Assembly (NCBI GenBank): GCA_041859875.1
Contig: JBFLFY010000009.1
Coordinates: 1 to 64,000 of the forward strand
From: Thermocaproicibacter sp041859875
Lineage (GTDB): Bacteria > Bacillota > Clostridia > Oscillospirales > Acutalibacteraceae
Length of the DNA stretch: 64,000 bases
Direction: 5' to 3'
Each line of letters starts with the position of its first letter. Within the stretch, counting starts at the first letter, position 1. The position numbers were made by a program, and so were the translations under genes. The notes below the pieces were generated by a model that saw nothing but the letters and a program-made list of their open reading frames with translations, did not search any database and was not told where the DNA came from. Below are positions 17,355 through 25,569 of this stretch, piece after piece.

Positions 17355-18215
17355 CTACCGCCTCTCTTTCGCAAAAAGGCCCTGAGGTTTGAAGCGGATA
17401 ATGACAATAATCATTAATAGCACAAAGATGGACGCAGCCACGTCGTTGCTGACTCCTCCCAGCAAGGCGGTGGATTCCCCCACAAGCAGCGAACCGACCG
17501 TTGTTCCGAAAAATGAGGCGACACCGCCGACTACGGAAGTCATAAACGAATAAATGAGGTATGGCCCGCCCATGAAAGGCGAAACGCTTTTTACCGGAGC
17601 AGCCAGCGCTCCCGCCAGCCCGGCGAGGCCGCTGCCAAGCGCAAAAGTGAGCGTATCCACGCGTGCGGAGTTAATGCCGAGGCACTCCGCCATGCTGCGG
17701 TTCTGTGCCACAGCCCGGATTTTCTGCCCAAACCGCGTATGCTTCAGCAGCAGCACCGTGCCGCCCGTAACGGCCGCCACAAATACAATAGTAAAAATGC
17801 TGTAGTACGGCACCACCACATTTCCAACCGTCAGGTTCCCCGAAATGGGGATTGCGACATACTGTGACTGCGCGCCGAAAATGAGGTTGGTCCCCTGCTG
17901 CAGCACAACAGAGATGCCGAATGTTGCAAGCATGGTTTCCGCCGGCTTTCCGGTCAGCCGTTTGATAACCAGCAGCTCCATCACCGCGCCGACGGATGCA
18001 GAAATCACAAATGCCGCCGGAAGAGCCGCCGCAAAGCTCAGCCCCGCCCGCTGTGTAACGCAGAAAGCCGTGTATGCGCCAAGCATAATCAGCTCGCCGT
18101 GCGCAAGGTTAATGACATTCATCAGCCCGCAGATGACCACCATGCCGAGTGCAGCCATCAAAATCAGAGCGGAAGAGTCAAGCCCGTTCAAAAGCAGAGC
18201 AAAGAAACTGTCCAT
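17355..18215 (-). CDS. urtB: Urea-type ABC transporter permease UrtB
   Basis: LivH-like permease, 286 residues. Typical stretches: GMVVICGLMNVINLAHGELIMLGAY, and GQKIRAVAQNRSMAECLGIN (coupling loop), ending VIIRFKPQGLFAKERR. The stop is TAG. It lies 35 bases after urtA. Together with UrtC it forms the membrane channel. Confidence 0.9.
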   Translation of the reverse strand: MDSFFALLLNGLDSSALILMAALGMVVICGLMNVINLAHGELIMLGAYTAFCVTQRAGLSFAAALPAAFVISASVGAVMELLVIKRLTGKPAETMLATFGISVVLQQGTNLIFGAQSQYVAIPISGNLTVGNVVVPYYSIFTIVFVAAVTGGTVLLLKHTRFGQKIRAVAQNRSMAECLGINSARVDTLTFALGSGLAGLAGALAAPVKSVSPFMGGPYLIYSFMTSVVGGVASFFGTTVGSLLVGESTALLGGVSNDVAASIFVLLMIIVIIRFKPQGLFAKERR

Positions 18216-18250
18216 GATTCAAATCACCTCGCCGAACAACAGTTTTTGCT

Positions 18251-19411
18251 TTACGGCTTTGGGGCTATTGGCTTTTCAGACTGGTAAATCACATTGATTT
18301 CTCCCTTGCTGTCCACTTTGCCAATCCGGCAGTACAGGCAGGCATGGTTATTGGAAGCGTCAATGGAAATTTTCCCGGATGGCGAGTCAATCGTCAGGCC
18401 CTGAAAAGCTTTCAGCACCTGCTGCGTGTTGGCTGGGTCTTTTGCCTTTTTCATGGCTTCGCCAAGAAACAGGCCGCCGTTGTAGCCGCCCATCACCGCA
18501 TAGGAAGGCTGTGTTCCATCGTGGAACTGTGCCGCGTAAGAAGCAACAAACTTCTTGTTGAGCGGGTTCTGTACATTTTTGAAATAATCGACACAGATAT
18601 AGCTGTTCGCAGATGCCGCTGTGCCAATGGACTGCAGTACGGTTTCGTTTGTCGTAAGGCTTGCGATGGTGGCTTTCAGGCCGTAAGCACTGTACTGCTT
18701 ATAAAAAGCGACGTTGCTGTCGCCGGTAAGTTCGGAATAAATCACATCCGGTTTGGAAGTTTTAATTTTGTTGAGGATGGAAGAGAAATCGGTGCTGCCG
18801 TAAGGCACATACTCTTCGCCGACGACCGTGCCGCCGCCCTTCGCAAAATATGTTTTCGCCAGCTTGTTTTCTACCTGCGGGTACACAAAGTCACAGCCAA
18901 TTAGGAAAAACTTTTTGCCCTCGTTTTTCATCAGCCAATTTGCAAAAATTTCTGCCTGCTGGTTTGGAATGCAGCCCACATATACAACGTTTTTCGACTC
19001 TTCCTGACCTTCGTAAGACTGCGGATACACAAGCAGCGAGTGATACCTTTCTACAACCGGCTTTACGGCTTTGCGCGCTGAAGAGGAGCAGGTGCCTATG
19101 ATAGCGGTGACCTTGTCGTCAAGAATCAGTTTGCGGGCTTTGTCGGCCGCTTTGGCAGGGTCAGAGGCATAGTCGGCAAAGACGGTTTCGATTTTCCGTC
19201 CATGGACACCGCCGTTTCGGTTGATTTCATCTATGGCAAGTTTTGTTCCGTTATAAAGCTGCTTTTCGCTGACGGATGTTACGCCGCTGAGCGAATACAG
19301 CAGGCCGACCTTAATCGGCTGTTCGCCGCTGCCTCCGCCGCCCGCGCATCCTGTAAAAAGGCAGGAAAGTGCAACGGCACACACAAGCAGCGCACACAAT
19401 ATTTTTTTCAT
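18251..19411 (-). CDS. urtA: Urea-type ABC transporter substrate-binding lipoprotein UrtA
   Basis: Periplasmic-type binding protein of the type I (LivJ/AmiC) fold, here a lipoprotein: the signal peptide ends LFTGC with the lipid Cys. About 386 residues. IKVGLLYSLSGVTSVSEKQL, LLVYPQSYEGQEES and YVGCIPNQQ agree with UrtA, and a related short-chain amide receptor is an alternative. The ATG at 19411, 6 bases after AGGAGATG, is preferred to the ATG at 19420. No urease genes and no AmiR-like antiterminator are nearby, so the imported compound may feed an enzyme elsewhere. Confidence 0.87.
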   Translation of the reverse strand: MKKILCALLVCAVALSCLFTGCAGGGGSGEQPIKVGLLYSLSGVTSVSEKQLYNGTKLAIDEINRNGGVHGRKIETVFADYASDPAKAADKARKLILDDKVTAIIGTCSSSARKAVKPVVERYHSLLVYPQSYEGQEESKNVVYVGCIPNQQAEIFANWLMKNEGKKFFLIGCDFVYPQVENKLAKTYFAKGGGTVVGEEYVPYGSTDFSSILNKIKTSKPDVIYSELTGDSNVAFYKQYSAYGLKATIASLTTNETVLQSIGTAASANSYICVDYFKNVQNPLNKKFVASYAAQFHDGTQPSYAVMGGYNGGLFLGEAMKKAKDPANTQQVLKAFQGLTIDSPSGKISIDASNNHACLYCRIGKVDSKGEINVIYQSEKPIAPKP

Positions 19412-19627
19412 ATGAATCATCTCCTGTAGAATTCATGGTTCAGTTCCTGCTCGGCACTAAGAACATATTATTCCGGCAAAAGATATTCCGTGCGTTGATT
19501 CCGTAAATGCGCTGGGGGCACTAAGTGGGTGAAATGCGGCTACCCGTATTGATTTTCATCCATAGATTTGATAAACTGGCAATGAGGATTACCGAAAAAC
19601 AGATTACTTTGCAAAGGAGAAATGCTA

Positions 19628-20563
19628 ATGGAGTTAGCTGCACTAACAGAAGAAAACTGGGAGCAGGTCGTTCTGCTGACAACGAACCCAACCGGAATGC
19701 CTACTCTGGACGAAGAATTTGTCGCTTCCAATGCTTATTCCATCGCACAGGCCGCTTGTGAAAGCGGTTGGGAAACAAGAGTAATTGAGCAGCACGGCAA
19801 ACCTGTTGGTTTTGCCATGTACGGTTTTAGTAAAGACCTGAATTGCTATGAGCTTTGCCGGCTCATGATTGACCATAAATACCAGGGAAACGGCTACGGC
19901 AGGCACGCGCTTGCACTGATTGCCGATGACATGGAGCGGCGTTATTCCTGTGATAAAATAGCGCTTTCCGTCATTCCGGAAAATACCCCGGCAAAAAATC
20001 TTTATGAGCGTTTTGGTTTCCGCGCAACCGGTGAAACACTGGAAGGTGAAGAAATTTACGTCTATGACGTGCCGGACTATGAAATCCGGCCGTTCCTGGA
20101 AGCGGATTTCGATGATTTAGTCAATCTATTCTATTCTTATTTCAATCAGGACTTAAACATAACCTGCACAAAAGAGCAGGCTTCGGATGTCTGCTCTGAA
20201 ATGCGGCATCTCTGTGAAAAGAAAATAGCCCCGCTCGAAATGCTGCTTGTGCATGGTGTTCCCGCTGGGTTCATCGAGTACCAGGTGGACACACCGCAGA
20301 GTGACTGGTGTGAAAAACCCGGTTATGGCTTTTTGCGTGAAGTATACATTTCTGTCCCCTACCGCAAAAGCGGCTTAGGGCGCGATATGGTTGCCCATGC
20401 AGAACGCTGCCTGCAAAATGCCGGAGCAAAAAGAGTCTACTTAACTTCCGACAGCACCGGCGCTTTCTGGGAAAAGTGCGGCTATAAGGCAACCGGAAAG
20501 ACGTGTGAAAAAAATCAAAGTCCAATTTACGAAAAGATGATCTGCCCGCTTAAAGTGCTTTAG
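19628..20563 (+). CDS. Tandem GNAT-family N-acetyltransferase
   Basis: 311 residues with two GNAT domains. The first carries the acetyl-CoA loop region LMIDHKYQGNGYGRHAL and NTPAKNLYERFGF; the second VYISVPYRKSGLGRDMV and AFWEKCGYKATG. Q/R-x-x-G-x-G/A pyrophosphate loops are visible in both. The substrate is unknown. Two ATGs are possible; the one at 19628 is 8 bases after GGAG, while the one at 19622 is too close. It is divergent from the urt operon and followed by a terminator. Confidence 0.85.
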   Translation: MELAALTEENWEQVVLLTTNPTGMPTLDEEFVASNAYSIAQAACESGWETRVIEQHGKPVGFAMYGFSKDLNCYELCRLMIDHKYQGNGYGRHALALIADDMERRYSCDKIALSVIPENTPAKNLYERFGFRATGETLEGEEIYVYDVPDYEIRPFLEADFDDLVNLFYSYFNQDLNITCTKEQASDVCSEMRHLCEKKIAPLEMLLVHGVPAGFIEYQVDTPQSDWCEKPGYGFLREVYISVPYRKSGLGRDMVAHAERCLQNAGAKRVYLTSDSTGAFWEKCGYKATGKTCEKNQSPIYEKMICPLKVL

Positions 20564-20666
20564 GCTCTGCAGGACCTGCGGCAACGCGGCCAGTATATTT
20601 TTTGTCAGAATTATATTTGCTGCTTTAAATGGTAACCACTGTCATCTTTGCATCAATGAAATCCGT

Positions 20667-20713
20667 AAAAAAGAAGCAGAAACCGCCTCTGTGGTGATTC
20701 CTGCTTCTTTTCA
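20667..20713. terminator. Bidirectional terminator
   Basis: AAAAGAAGCAG pairs with CTGCTTCTTTT around a 21-base partly self-complementary loop. It lies between the convergent GNAT gene and the bacteriocin-type ABC ATPase gene. Confidence 0.8.
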
Positions 20714-20758
20714 TTTTTCTGTGTGAGTGCGGGAAAATAAGCGCTCTGCCTTACTTTT

Positions 20759-21397
20759 TTATGTTAAAGAGATTTTTCGCTTGCAGTACCCGGCAACAAA
20801 AGGGTCATGCGTCACAATAATCACTGTACTGCCCTTTCGGTTAAGCCGGCTGAGAAAGCCCAAAACAATATCCCGGTTATCGGGGTCAAGCGAACCGGTC
20901 GGTTCGTCTGCAAGGACTAATGCTTTGGGGTGCACCAGTACTCTGGCAATGGCCACACGCTGCTGTTCACCCCCGCTTAAGGTGAATACTTTTTGTTTCT
21001 CATAATTCGGAAGTCCAACGTCAACAAGTGTCTTGGCAATTAACTTCTGTTTCTGCGCTTTGTCCAAGTCCGTATATTTTAGAGCCATCTCCAAATTCTC
21101 CGCTACGCTCTCATTGTCGACCAGAGCAAAATTCTGAAACAGGTAGCTGATATTTTCACGGATGACCTTCGCGGCTTTGGAAGTATTCGGTTTGACATTG
21201 GATTTTCCGCATATTTCAAGTCTTCCGCTGTCAAACGGCTCAATCAGGCCAATCATATTGAGCAAAGTCGACTTTCCGGCTCCGCTGCTGCCGGTAATAG
21301 CAACCATCTCCCCAGGCTGAACCTGTAAATTAAAATCAGAGAATATTTTTTTAGAGCCATACGATTTTGTTACATTGGCTAGTTCAACTGCGTACAT
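20759..21397 (-). CDS. ABC transporter ATP-binding protein, lactococcin-972 export type
   Basis: 212-residue stand-alone ATPase. Walker A GSSGAGKST, Q-loop YLFQNFALVDN, signature LSGGEQQR, Walker B ALVLADEPTGSLD, switch His IIVTHDP. The sequence and the partner permease fit the ATPase group linked to export of, or immunity to, lactococcin-972-type bacteriocins. It lies 3 bases downstream of the permease gene on the same strand. No bacteriocin precursor gene is visible beside it. Confidence 0.82.
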   Translation of the reverse strand: MYAVELANVTKSYGSKKIFSDFNLQVQPGEMVAITGSSGAGKSTLLNMIGLIEPFDSGRLEICGKSNVKPNTSKAAKVIRENISYLFQNFALVDNESVAENLEMALKYTDLDKAQKQKLIAKTLVDVGLPNYEKQKVFTLSGGEQQRVAIARVLVHPKALVLADEPTGSLDPDNRDIVLGFLSRLNRKGSTVIIVTHDPFVAGYCKRKISLT

Positions 21398-21400
21398 GGC

Positions 21401-23497
21401 TTACCCCTCCTTCATGGAATTCACTGCGTTTTTACGGTCAAAGTGCAGAACAGATAAAAGCAGAATCCCTATATCCACGAGGAACAAGGGGAGTGCACCC
21501 AAATACACTGAACCTGAGATTTTGATTCCGGTTCCGGCAAGCTGGCTGGCATATACCACGGCCGCAACGCCGAACTGAACCGCCCAAAGGAAAAGAAATG
21601 GCATCAGGTCTGCACCATATTTGCCCATAAATTTGTAGCCGAGTGCCTTCATGGTACTTAATTTTTTACTCTTTGATTCAATCAGGATTCGAATCGTTTC
21701 AAAACTAATCCAGCAGGTCAGGGCAATTAAGAGGAGAGAAATCACAAGATAAATGCGCAAACCATTCCGGGATTGGTTAATCTGGTCTTCAAACACCGAT
21801 TTTATGCTGCTCAGGGCCGTCATATTATTCTGCAGCCCACAGGATGCAAGAAGCGGTTTATACTCTTGGAAAGTCTTTCCGGCATCCGCATTTTGGAGCG
21901 GTATTTTCAAGTGCGAGTTTACCTGCTTCCCGTTTAAATCCATCTTGTCAGAAGACAAAGCATTTTTCTCTGTCATGACCGAAAAAACACAATCCGAAAT
22001 TTCATACTTGGACTGACTTCCAACGTTTGTATCAAAGCTGAAAACCTGTAATCCGGCAGGATAATAGAAAAGCGTAATATCCGTATTTAATTTTTCCTGT
22101 ACACCGCTAACATCGTTGGAATCTTTTACAGCCCGTTTCCGAATTGCTGAAAAAATGTTTTTCATTTCTGCATTCTTGCTTTGATAGGTGTCGGGCAAAA
22201 TATAAATTCCTTTCGTCTCATTTTCCGAAACGGAAATCAATTTTCCGCTGCAGTCCCGCAAAGGGAACTCTTTCAAGTAGTTTGGATTTACCGTAAACAG
22301 ATAAGGGTTAAAACCGGCAGGAACCTTTGTTTTATCAAAATAGTCCGGATAAGCCGCATTCCCTTTTTCGTCCGAAGTTAACAATGTTTTCAATGGATCA
22401 ACTTGAGAAACAGCAGTATACACAGCGCCCTTCTGATTAGCCAAGGAATAAAACTTTATGTATTTCTTTTCTAGCGTCATGATATTTTGCTGGAGTTCCG
22501 ATTGATCCCTGCTCGTGAGCTTACTGTTAAAAACAGCGAATCTGTCTCCGTATTGGTCCCAGTTCCGCAGCGTCTGATAAGTCTGCGCGAGCGAACTAAT
22601 TCCAGCAGCGCAGGAAAAGGAAAAGACGCATACGGCAGTCAGCAGCACAAAGCGCACCGAATGGTTCATAACCAGAAAAACCTTCGTCGGCTTTTTATTC
22701 TTAATTAAATTTGAAATTGTGTAAGACTGCAGTGTTCGGTAAAAGATGAGGCTGATAAGAAATGTAACCGCAGCAGTTGCCAGACCAAGCCCTGCAATCA
22801 GCATCAATTCCTGCTGGTAAATACGCCGGCAAAATACAGCAGCCACTAAGCAGGTTATAAAAAGCTGGGTAAATAAGATAGGGAGAAATATTGACTTCCA
22901 AACCATACTGTTTGAATAGCCCAGCAGCTTGCAGGTTCCATAAAACTTAAAATGCTGTATGATGTAATGTGAGGTAAACAAAGCGAACAAAAGCAAGCAG
23001 ATAACCGCAAGCAAGACACTTGCAACAATAAAGAACGAATCATTTTGTACCGCAGACCCTTTTTGTTCGGTTAAATCTTTTTCACTCATATTCAGTTCAG
23101 ATGCAAGAGCCTGAACCATTTTCTGCTTGTCTTCCGGCTTTTCCAGTTCAACCGAATAGGTACCGTCGGCTGTTTTCTGGTCGCTTACAAATTTTGTGAG
23201 CGGCTGGAACCGAACTTTGCCCCTGTTGAGAAAAGAGCGAAGCACACCGGCCGTTTCACATCCCTTAGGCGTCGCCAGATTGGGCGTTTGCAAAATACGA
23301 TTGCCCGCCATATCATCAGGTTTCAGCGAAGTGCCTGAAAGAAGCGGAACATCAGCCAAAGCCCCTTGGTAAGTTAAAAATACAGATTTCACTACCAAAG
23401 GTGAATGGCTGTCGCCCATCTCGTCTGTTTTAATCAAATTTGCATGGTACTCCTGTGCGACTTTCGTCAGCGCATTAAAAACGGCCCCGGCTTCCAT
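21401..23497 (-). CDS. Bacteriocin-associated ABC permease (DUF1430 type), interrupted near its start
   Basis: A 698-residue readable frame of a large FtsX-like/DUF1430 integral membrane protein: membrane helices near 155-175, 200-260 and 275-300, a large extracellular domain, then three to four C-terminal helices. The upstream sequence carries the true start region in the same frame: a GGAGGAG ribosome site, ATG at 23656, a signal-anchor helix, then a TAG at 23527-23525, after which LYIDTDSKHMEAGAVFNAL continues into this frame. The intact protein would be about 750 residues. Unless suppressed, the TAG removes the N-terminal anchor. There is no good ribosome site for the internal ATG at 23497. 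Confidence 0.75.
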   Translation of the reverse strand: MEAGAVFNALTKVAQEYHANLIKTDEMGDSHSPLVVKSVFLTYQGALADVPLLSGTSLKPDDMAGNRILQTPNLATPKGCETAGVLRSFLNRGKVRFQPLTKFVSDQKTADGTYSVELEKPEDKQKMVQALASELNMSEKDLTEQKGSAVQNDSFFIVASVLLAVICLLLFALFTSHYIIQHFKFYGTCKLLGYSNSMVWKSIFLPILFTQLFITCLVAAVFCRRIYQQELMLIAGLGLATAAVTFLISLIFYRTLQSYTISNLIKNKKPTKVFLVMNHSVRFVLLTAVCVFSFSCAAGISSLAQTYQTLRNWDQYGDRFAVFNSKLTSRDQSELQQNIMTLEKKYIKFYSLANQKGAVYTAVSQVDPLKTLLTSDEKGNAAYPDYFDKTKVPAGFNPYLFTVNPNYLKEFPLRDCSGKLISVSENETKGIYILPDTYQSKNAEMKNIFSAIRKRAVKDSNDVSGVQEKLNTDITLFYYPAGLQVFSFDTNVGSQSKYEISDCVFSVMTEKNALSSDKMDLNGKQVNSHLKIPLQNADAGKTFQEYKPLLASCGLQNNMTALSSIKSVFEDQINQSRNGLRIYLVISLLLIALTCWISFETIRILIESKSKKLSTMKALGYKFMGKYGADLMPFLFLWAVQFGVAAVVYASQLAGTGIKISGSVYLGALPLFLVDIGILLLSVLHFDRKNAVNSMKEG

Positions 23498-23524
23498 ATG
23501 TTTGGAATCCGTATCGATGTAAAG

Positions 23525-23656
23525 CTAAAATCCTGATTTTGTGTTTCCAAAATCCCGCCACATTTTATCGTCTTGCTGCTGTTCAAAGGCGAAACCCGCG
23601 AAGCACGCGGAAAGCGTAGTAATGGCAGCTAACAAAAACATAAAAAATTTTTTCAT
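23525..23656 (-). pseudogene. Severed N-terminus of the DUF1430 permease
   Basis: 43 codons from ATG 23656: MKKFFMFLLAAITTLSACF (hydrophobic signal anchor), then FAFEQQQDDKMWRDFG, ending at TAG. It is in the same frame as the permease downstream, with no gap. GGAGGAG stands about 7 bases before the ATG, and a promoter lies 90 bases upstream. This shows that the gene was once, or still is, a single unit. Confidence 0.7.
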
Positions 23657-23747
23657 CGTAGGCTTCTCCTCCAGTTTGGCTATTGTCTGGTTGGGTAACG
23701 GTGAATGGGGCAATACTTTTCTATATATTTCATGAATTGGTAACTTA

Positions 23748-23776
23748 ATATTATTATATATGGATTTATTCGTCAA
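23748..23776 (-). promoter_or_regulatory. Promoter for the bacteriocin-type ABC operon
   Basis: Reading leftwards, TTGACG (23776-23771), 17-base spacer, TAATAT (23753-23748). The leader to the ATG at 23656 is about 85 bases. Confidence 0.6.
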
Positions 23777-23887
23777 CATTAGTATGCAATTATTTTCTGC
23801 TATGATATTTTTGTTGTGCATATTTTTACCAAACAGCACATAACCAGCTATTAGGAATAAAAAGGATGAAGCCCAATTTGCACAAAA

Positions 23888-23937
23888 CAACAAAAAGCAG
23901 CCGCCGGAAGAAATCAAATTTCTTCCGGCGGCTGCTT
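23888..23937 (-). terminator. Terminator of the DUF47 gene
   Basis: Very stable hairpin of about 18 bp (GCAGCCGCCGGAAGAAA paired with TTTCTTCCGGCGGCTGC, small loop), followed leftwards by TTTTTGTTGTTTT. Confidence 0.9.
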
Positions 23938-23959
23938 TGCAGGTACCGCTCAGGGTTCC

Positions 23960-24592
23960 TCAGGTGTTGGAAATAATGATATTGGAAACAACGTCCGCTA
24001 CATCTTCACAGGCATCCAGCGTATCTTCGAGAATCTGGTAAAGGCTGTGCTTGCGCATCGCATCCATGGCGTCCGTTTTCTGCGCCGGGTCAAACATCGT
24101 GCGCATGGCATTAATAAACAGTGTGTCGCCCTGCTCTTCAATGTGGTTGACGCGGATAGCGATTTCGTGAATCTTGTCCTGCTTCTTCTTAAAGTCCTTA
24201 AAGACCGTCATCAGACTGCAAAGCTCATCGCTGGCAGAAGTAAGAAGGTCGACAAATTCTCCGGCCGTTTTGTCTTTTTCGGTAATATGCATCATGTAAA
24301 CCTGGTTGCCAACATCATCAATGCTGTCGGTCAAGGCTTCAATGACGGAAATCAGGTTCATCATATCCGGCCGTTCCACCGGTGTAATAAAAGCGTCTGC
24401 AATCAGTTTGGCACATTCGTGAACGTGCTTGTCGCCCTCATGCTCAATGTTTTTCAGCTGCTTTATTTCATCTTCATCGATTCTATCATTTGCGAAGGCC
24501 TTCTGAAGCGTCTTTGCTGCCTTATTTGAAATTTGAATTCCCTTTTCAAACAAGCTGAAATAGTCAGGCCCTTTCGAGAAAAAGCTGCTCAT
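23960..24592 (-). CDS. DUF47/PhoU-like family protein
   Basis: 210-residue all-alpha protein of the DUF47 (PhoU-related) family. EHEGDKHVHECAKLIADAFITPVERPD, IEALTDSIDDVGNQVYMM and ILEDTLDACEDVADVVSNII are the characteristic metal-cluster-type helices. DUF47 proteins normally sit next to a Pit low-affinity phosphate transporter and modulate it. No pit gene is adjacent here, and the nearest upstream gene encodes a PAP2 phosphatase. It has its own promoter (24679-24707) and a strong terminator. Confidence 0.88.
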   Translation of the reverse strand: MSSFFSKGPDYFSLFEKGIQISNKAAKTLQKAFANDRIDEDEIKQLKNIEHEGDKHVHECAKLIADAFITPVERPDMMNLISVIEALTDSIDDVGNQVYMMHITEKDKTAGEFVDLLTSASDELCSLMTVFKDFKKKQDKIHEIAIRVNHIEEQGDTLFINAMRTMFDPAQKTDAMDAMRKHSLYQILEDTLDACEDVADVVSNIIISNT

Positions 24593-24678
24593 TCCACATA
24601 TTCCTGTCTTTCATAAAGTATGGTTGAATTGACGGCGTTTGCTCGGCAATATTGACTTTTTTCGCAATTCCGCTTTCT

Positions 24679-24707
24679 ATTATAAGGGAAAGCGGTGTAG
24701 TTTTCAA
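24679..24707 (-). promoter_or_regulatory. Promoter for the DUF47 gene
   Basis: Reading leftwards, TTGAAA (24707-24702), 17-base spacer, TATAAT (24684-24679), about 80 bases upstream of the ATG. Confidence 0.75.
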
Positions 24708-24786
24708 TAGATTCCGGCGAAAGCCGCAAATTTCCATTGTGCAAAATCGGTTTTTCACGCGGTAAATTCCCCTCGCTTACCGGGTT

Positions 24787-25455
24787 TTACCGCGACCGAA
24801 GCACATGGTTGCCCATACTTTTCTTCTCATTCACCCTGCCAACCAGGCTGACAAAAATGAGTACCCAGGCTGTGCCGCACAGCAGACCGGCAACAACGTC
24901 GCTTGCATAGTGGACGCCCAGATAAATACGGCTGATTCCAATGGCAACAATCAGCAGCGTAAGCAGCACGGCGCAGACTTTGTTCCATGGCTTCCACAGG
25001 AAGCGGACGCAAAGGTAAATCAGGTAGCCGTAAAAGGCAACGCCAACCATGGCGTGCGCACTTGGGAAGCTGAAACCGGTCTCGGCAGTCAGCTGATCCA
25101 GTGTAGGCCTCTGCCGCTGAAAGATTTCTTTTAAGAGATAATTCAGCAGCCATGCGGCGGCAATGTTTACAAACATCATAACGTTCTGGAAGCGAACGCG
25201 GCGGTTTTTAATGCCAATTAGGGAAAGCACCACCAAAATTACCCCTACAACCGGTATGGAACAGGATGCCGTAATACCTTTCATAACAGACGTTGTACGC
25301 GGTGTAATAAATCGCGAAACCTGGCTGTAAACCTGGCTGTCGAAGGAACTTAATCCGGTCGTTTTTAAAAGGATAGCAATATAAGCAAAGCCGGCAAGTG
25401 CCAGCACTGCAAAAAAGATGGGCATTTTCCGCCCACTGCTGCTTGATTGATGCAT
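24787..25455 (-). CDS. PAP2-family lipid phosphatase
   Basis: Membrane phosphatase of the PAP2 superfamily, 222 residues with about six hydrophobic segments. All three catalytic motifs are present: KEIFQRQRP (K-x6-R-P), FSFPSAHA (P-S-x-H) and SRIYLGVHYASD (S-R-x5-H-x3-D). Candidates for the substrate are undecaprenyl pyrophosphate or phosphatidic acid/phosphatidylglycerol phosphate; the sequence does not decide. Start ATG after GGAGG. Confidence 0.9.
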   Translation of the reverse strand: MHQSSSSGRKMPIFFAVLALAGFAYIAILLKTTGLSSFDSQVYSQVSRFITPRTTSVMKGITASCSIPVVGVILVVLSLIGIKNRRVRFQNVMMFVNIAAAWLLNYLLKEIFQRQRPTLDQLTAETGFSFPSAHAMVGVAFYGYLIYLCVRFLWKPWNKVCAVLLTLLIVAIGISRIYLGVHYASDVVAGLLCGTAWVLIFVSLVGRVNEKKSMGNHVLRSR

Positions 25456-25525
25456 CGTTTTCCTCCATTCACGCCGGGCTTTTCAGCAAAAAGCGCGGCT
25501 GTTCTTGTGTGCCCCCCCAGGGCAT

Positions 25526-25553
25526 AAAAAGGACGCTTTTTTTGAAAGCGTCC
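25526..25553 (-). terminator. Terminator of the glucokinase-galM operon
   Basis: 9-bp stem GGACGCTTT / AAAGCGTCC with a short T/A loop, followed leftwards by TTTTT. Confidence 0.85.
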
Positions 25554-25569
25554 CTATTCTCACTTTAAT

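Noticed and set aside
2169..23527. Idea that TAG is reassigned to an amino acid in this organism
   Set aside because: ruvB, urtB, the DUF6020-like gene and the zinc-ribbon membrane gene all end naturally at TAG at the expected family length, so TAG acts as a stop. Local mutation or error is more likely.
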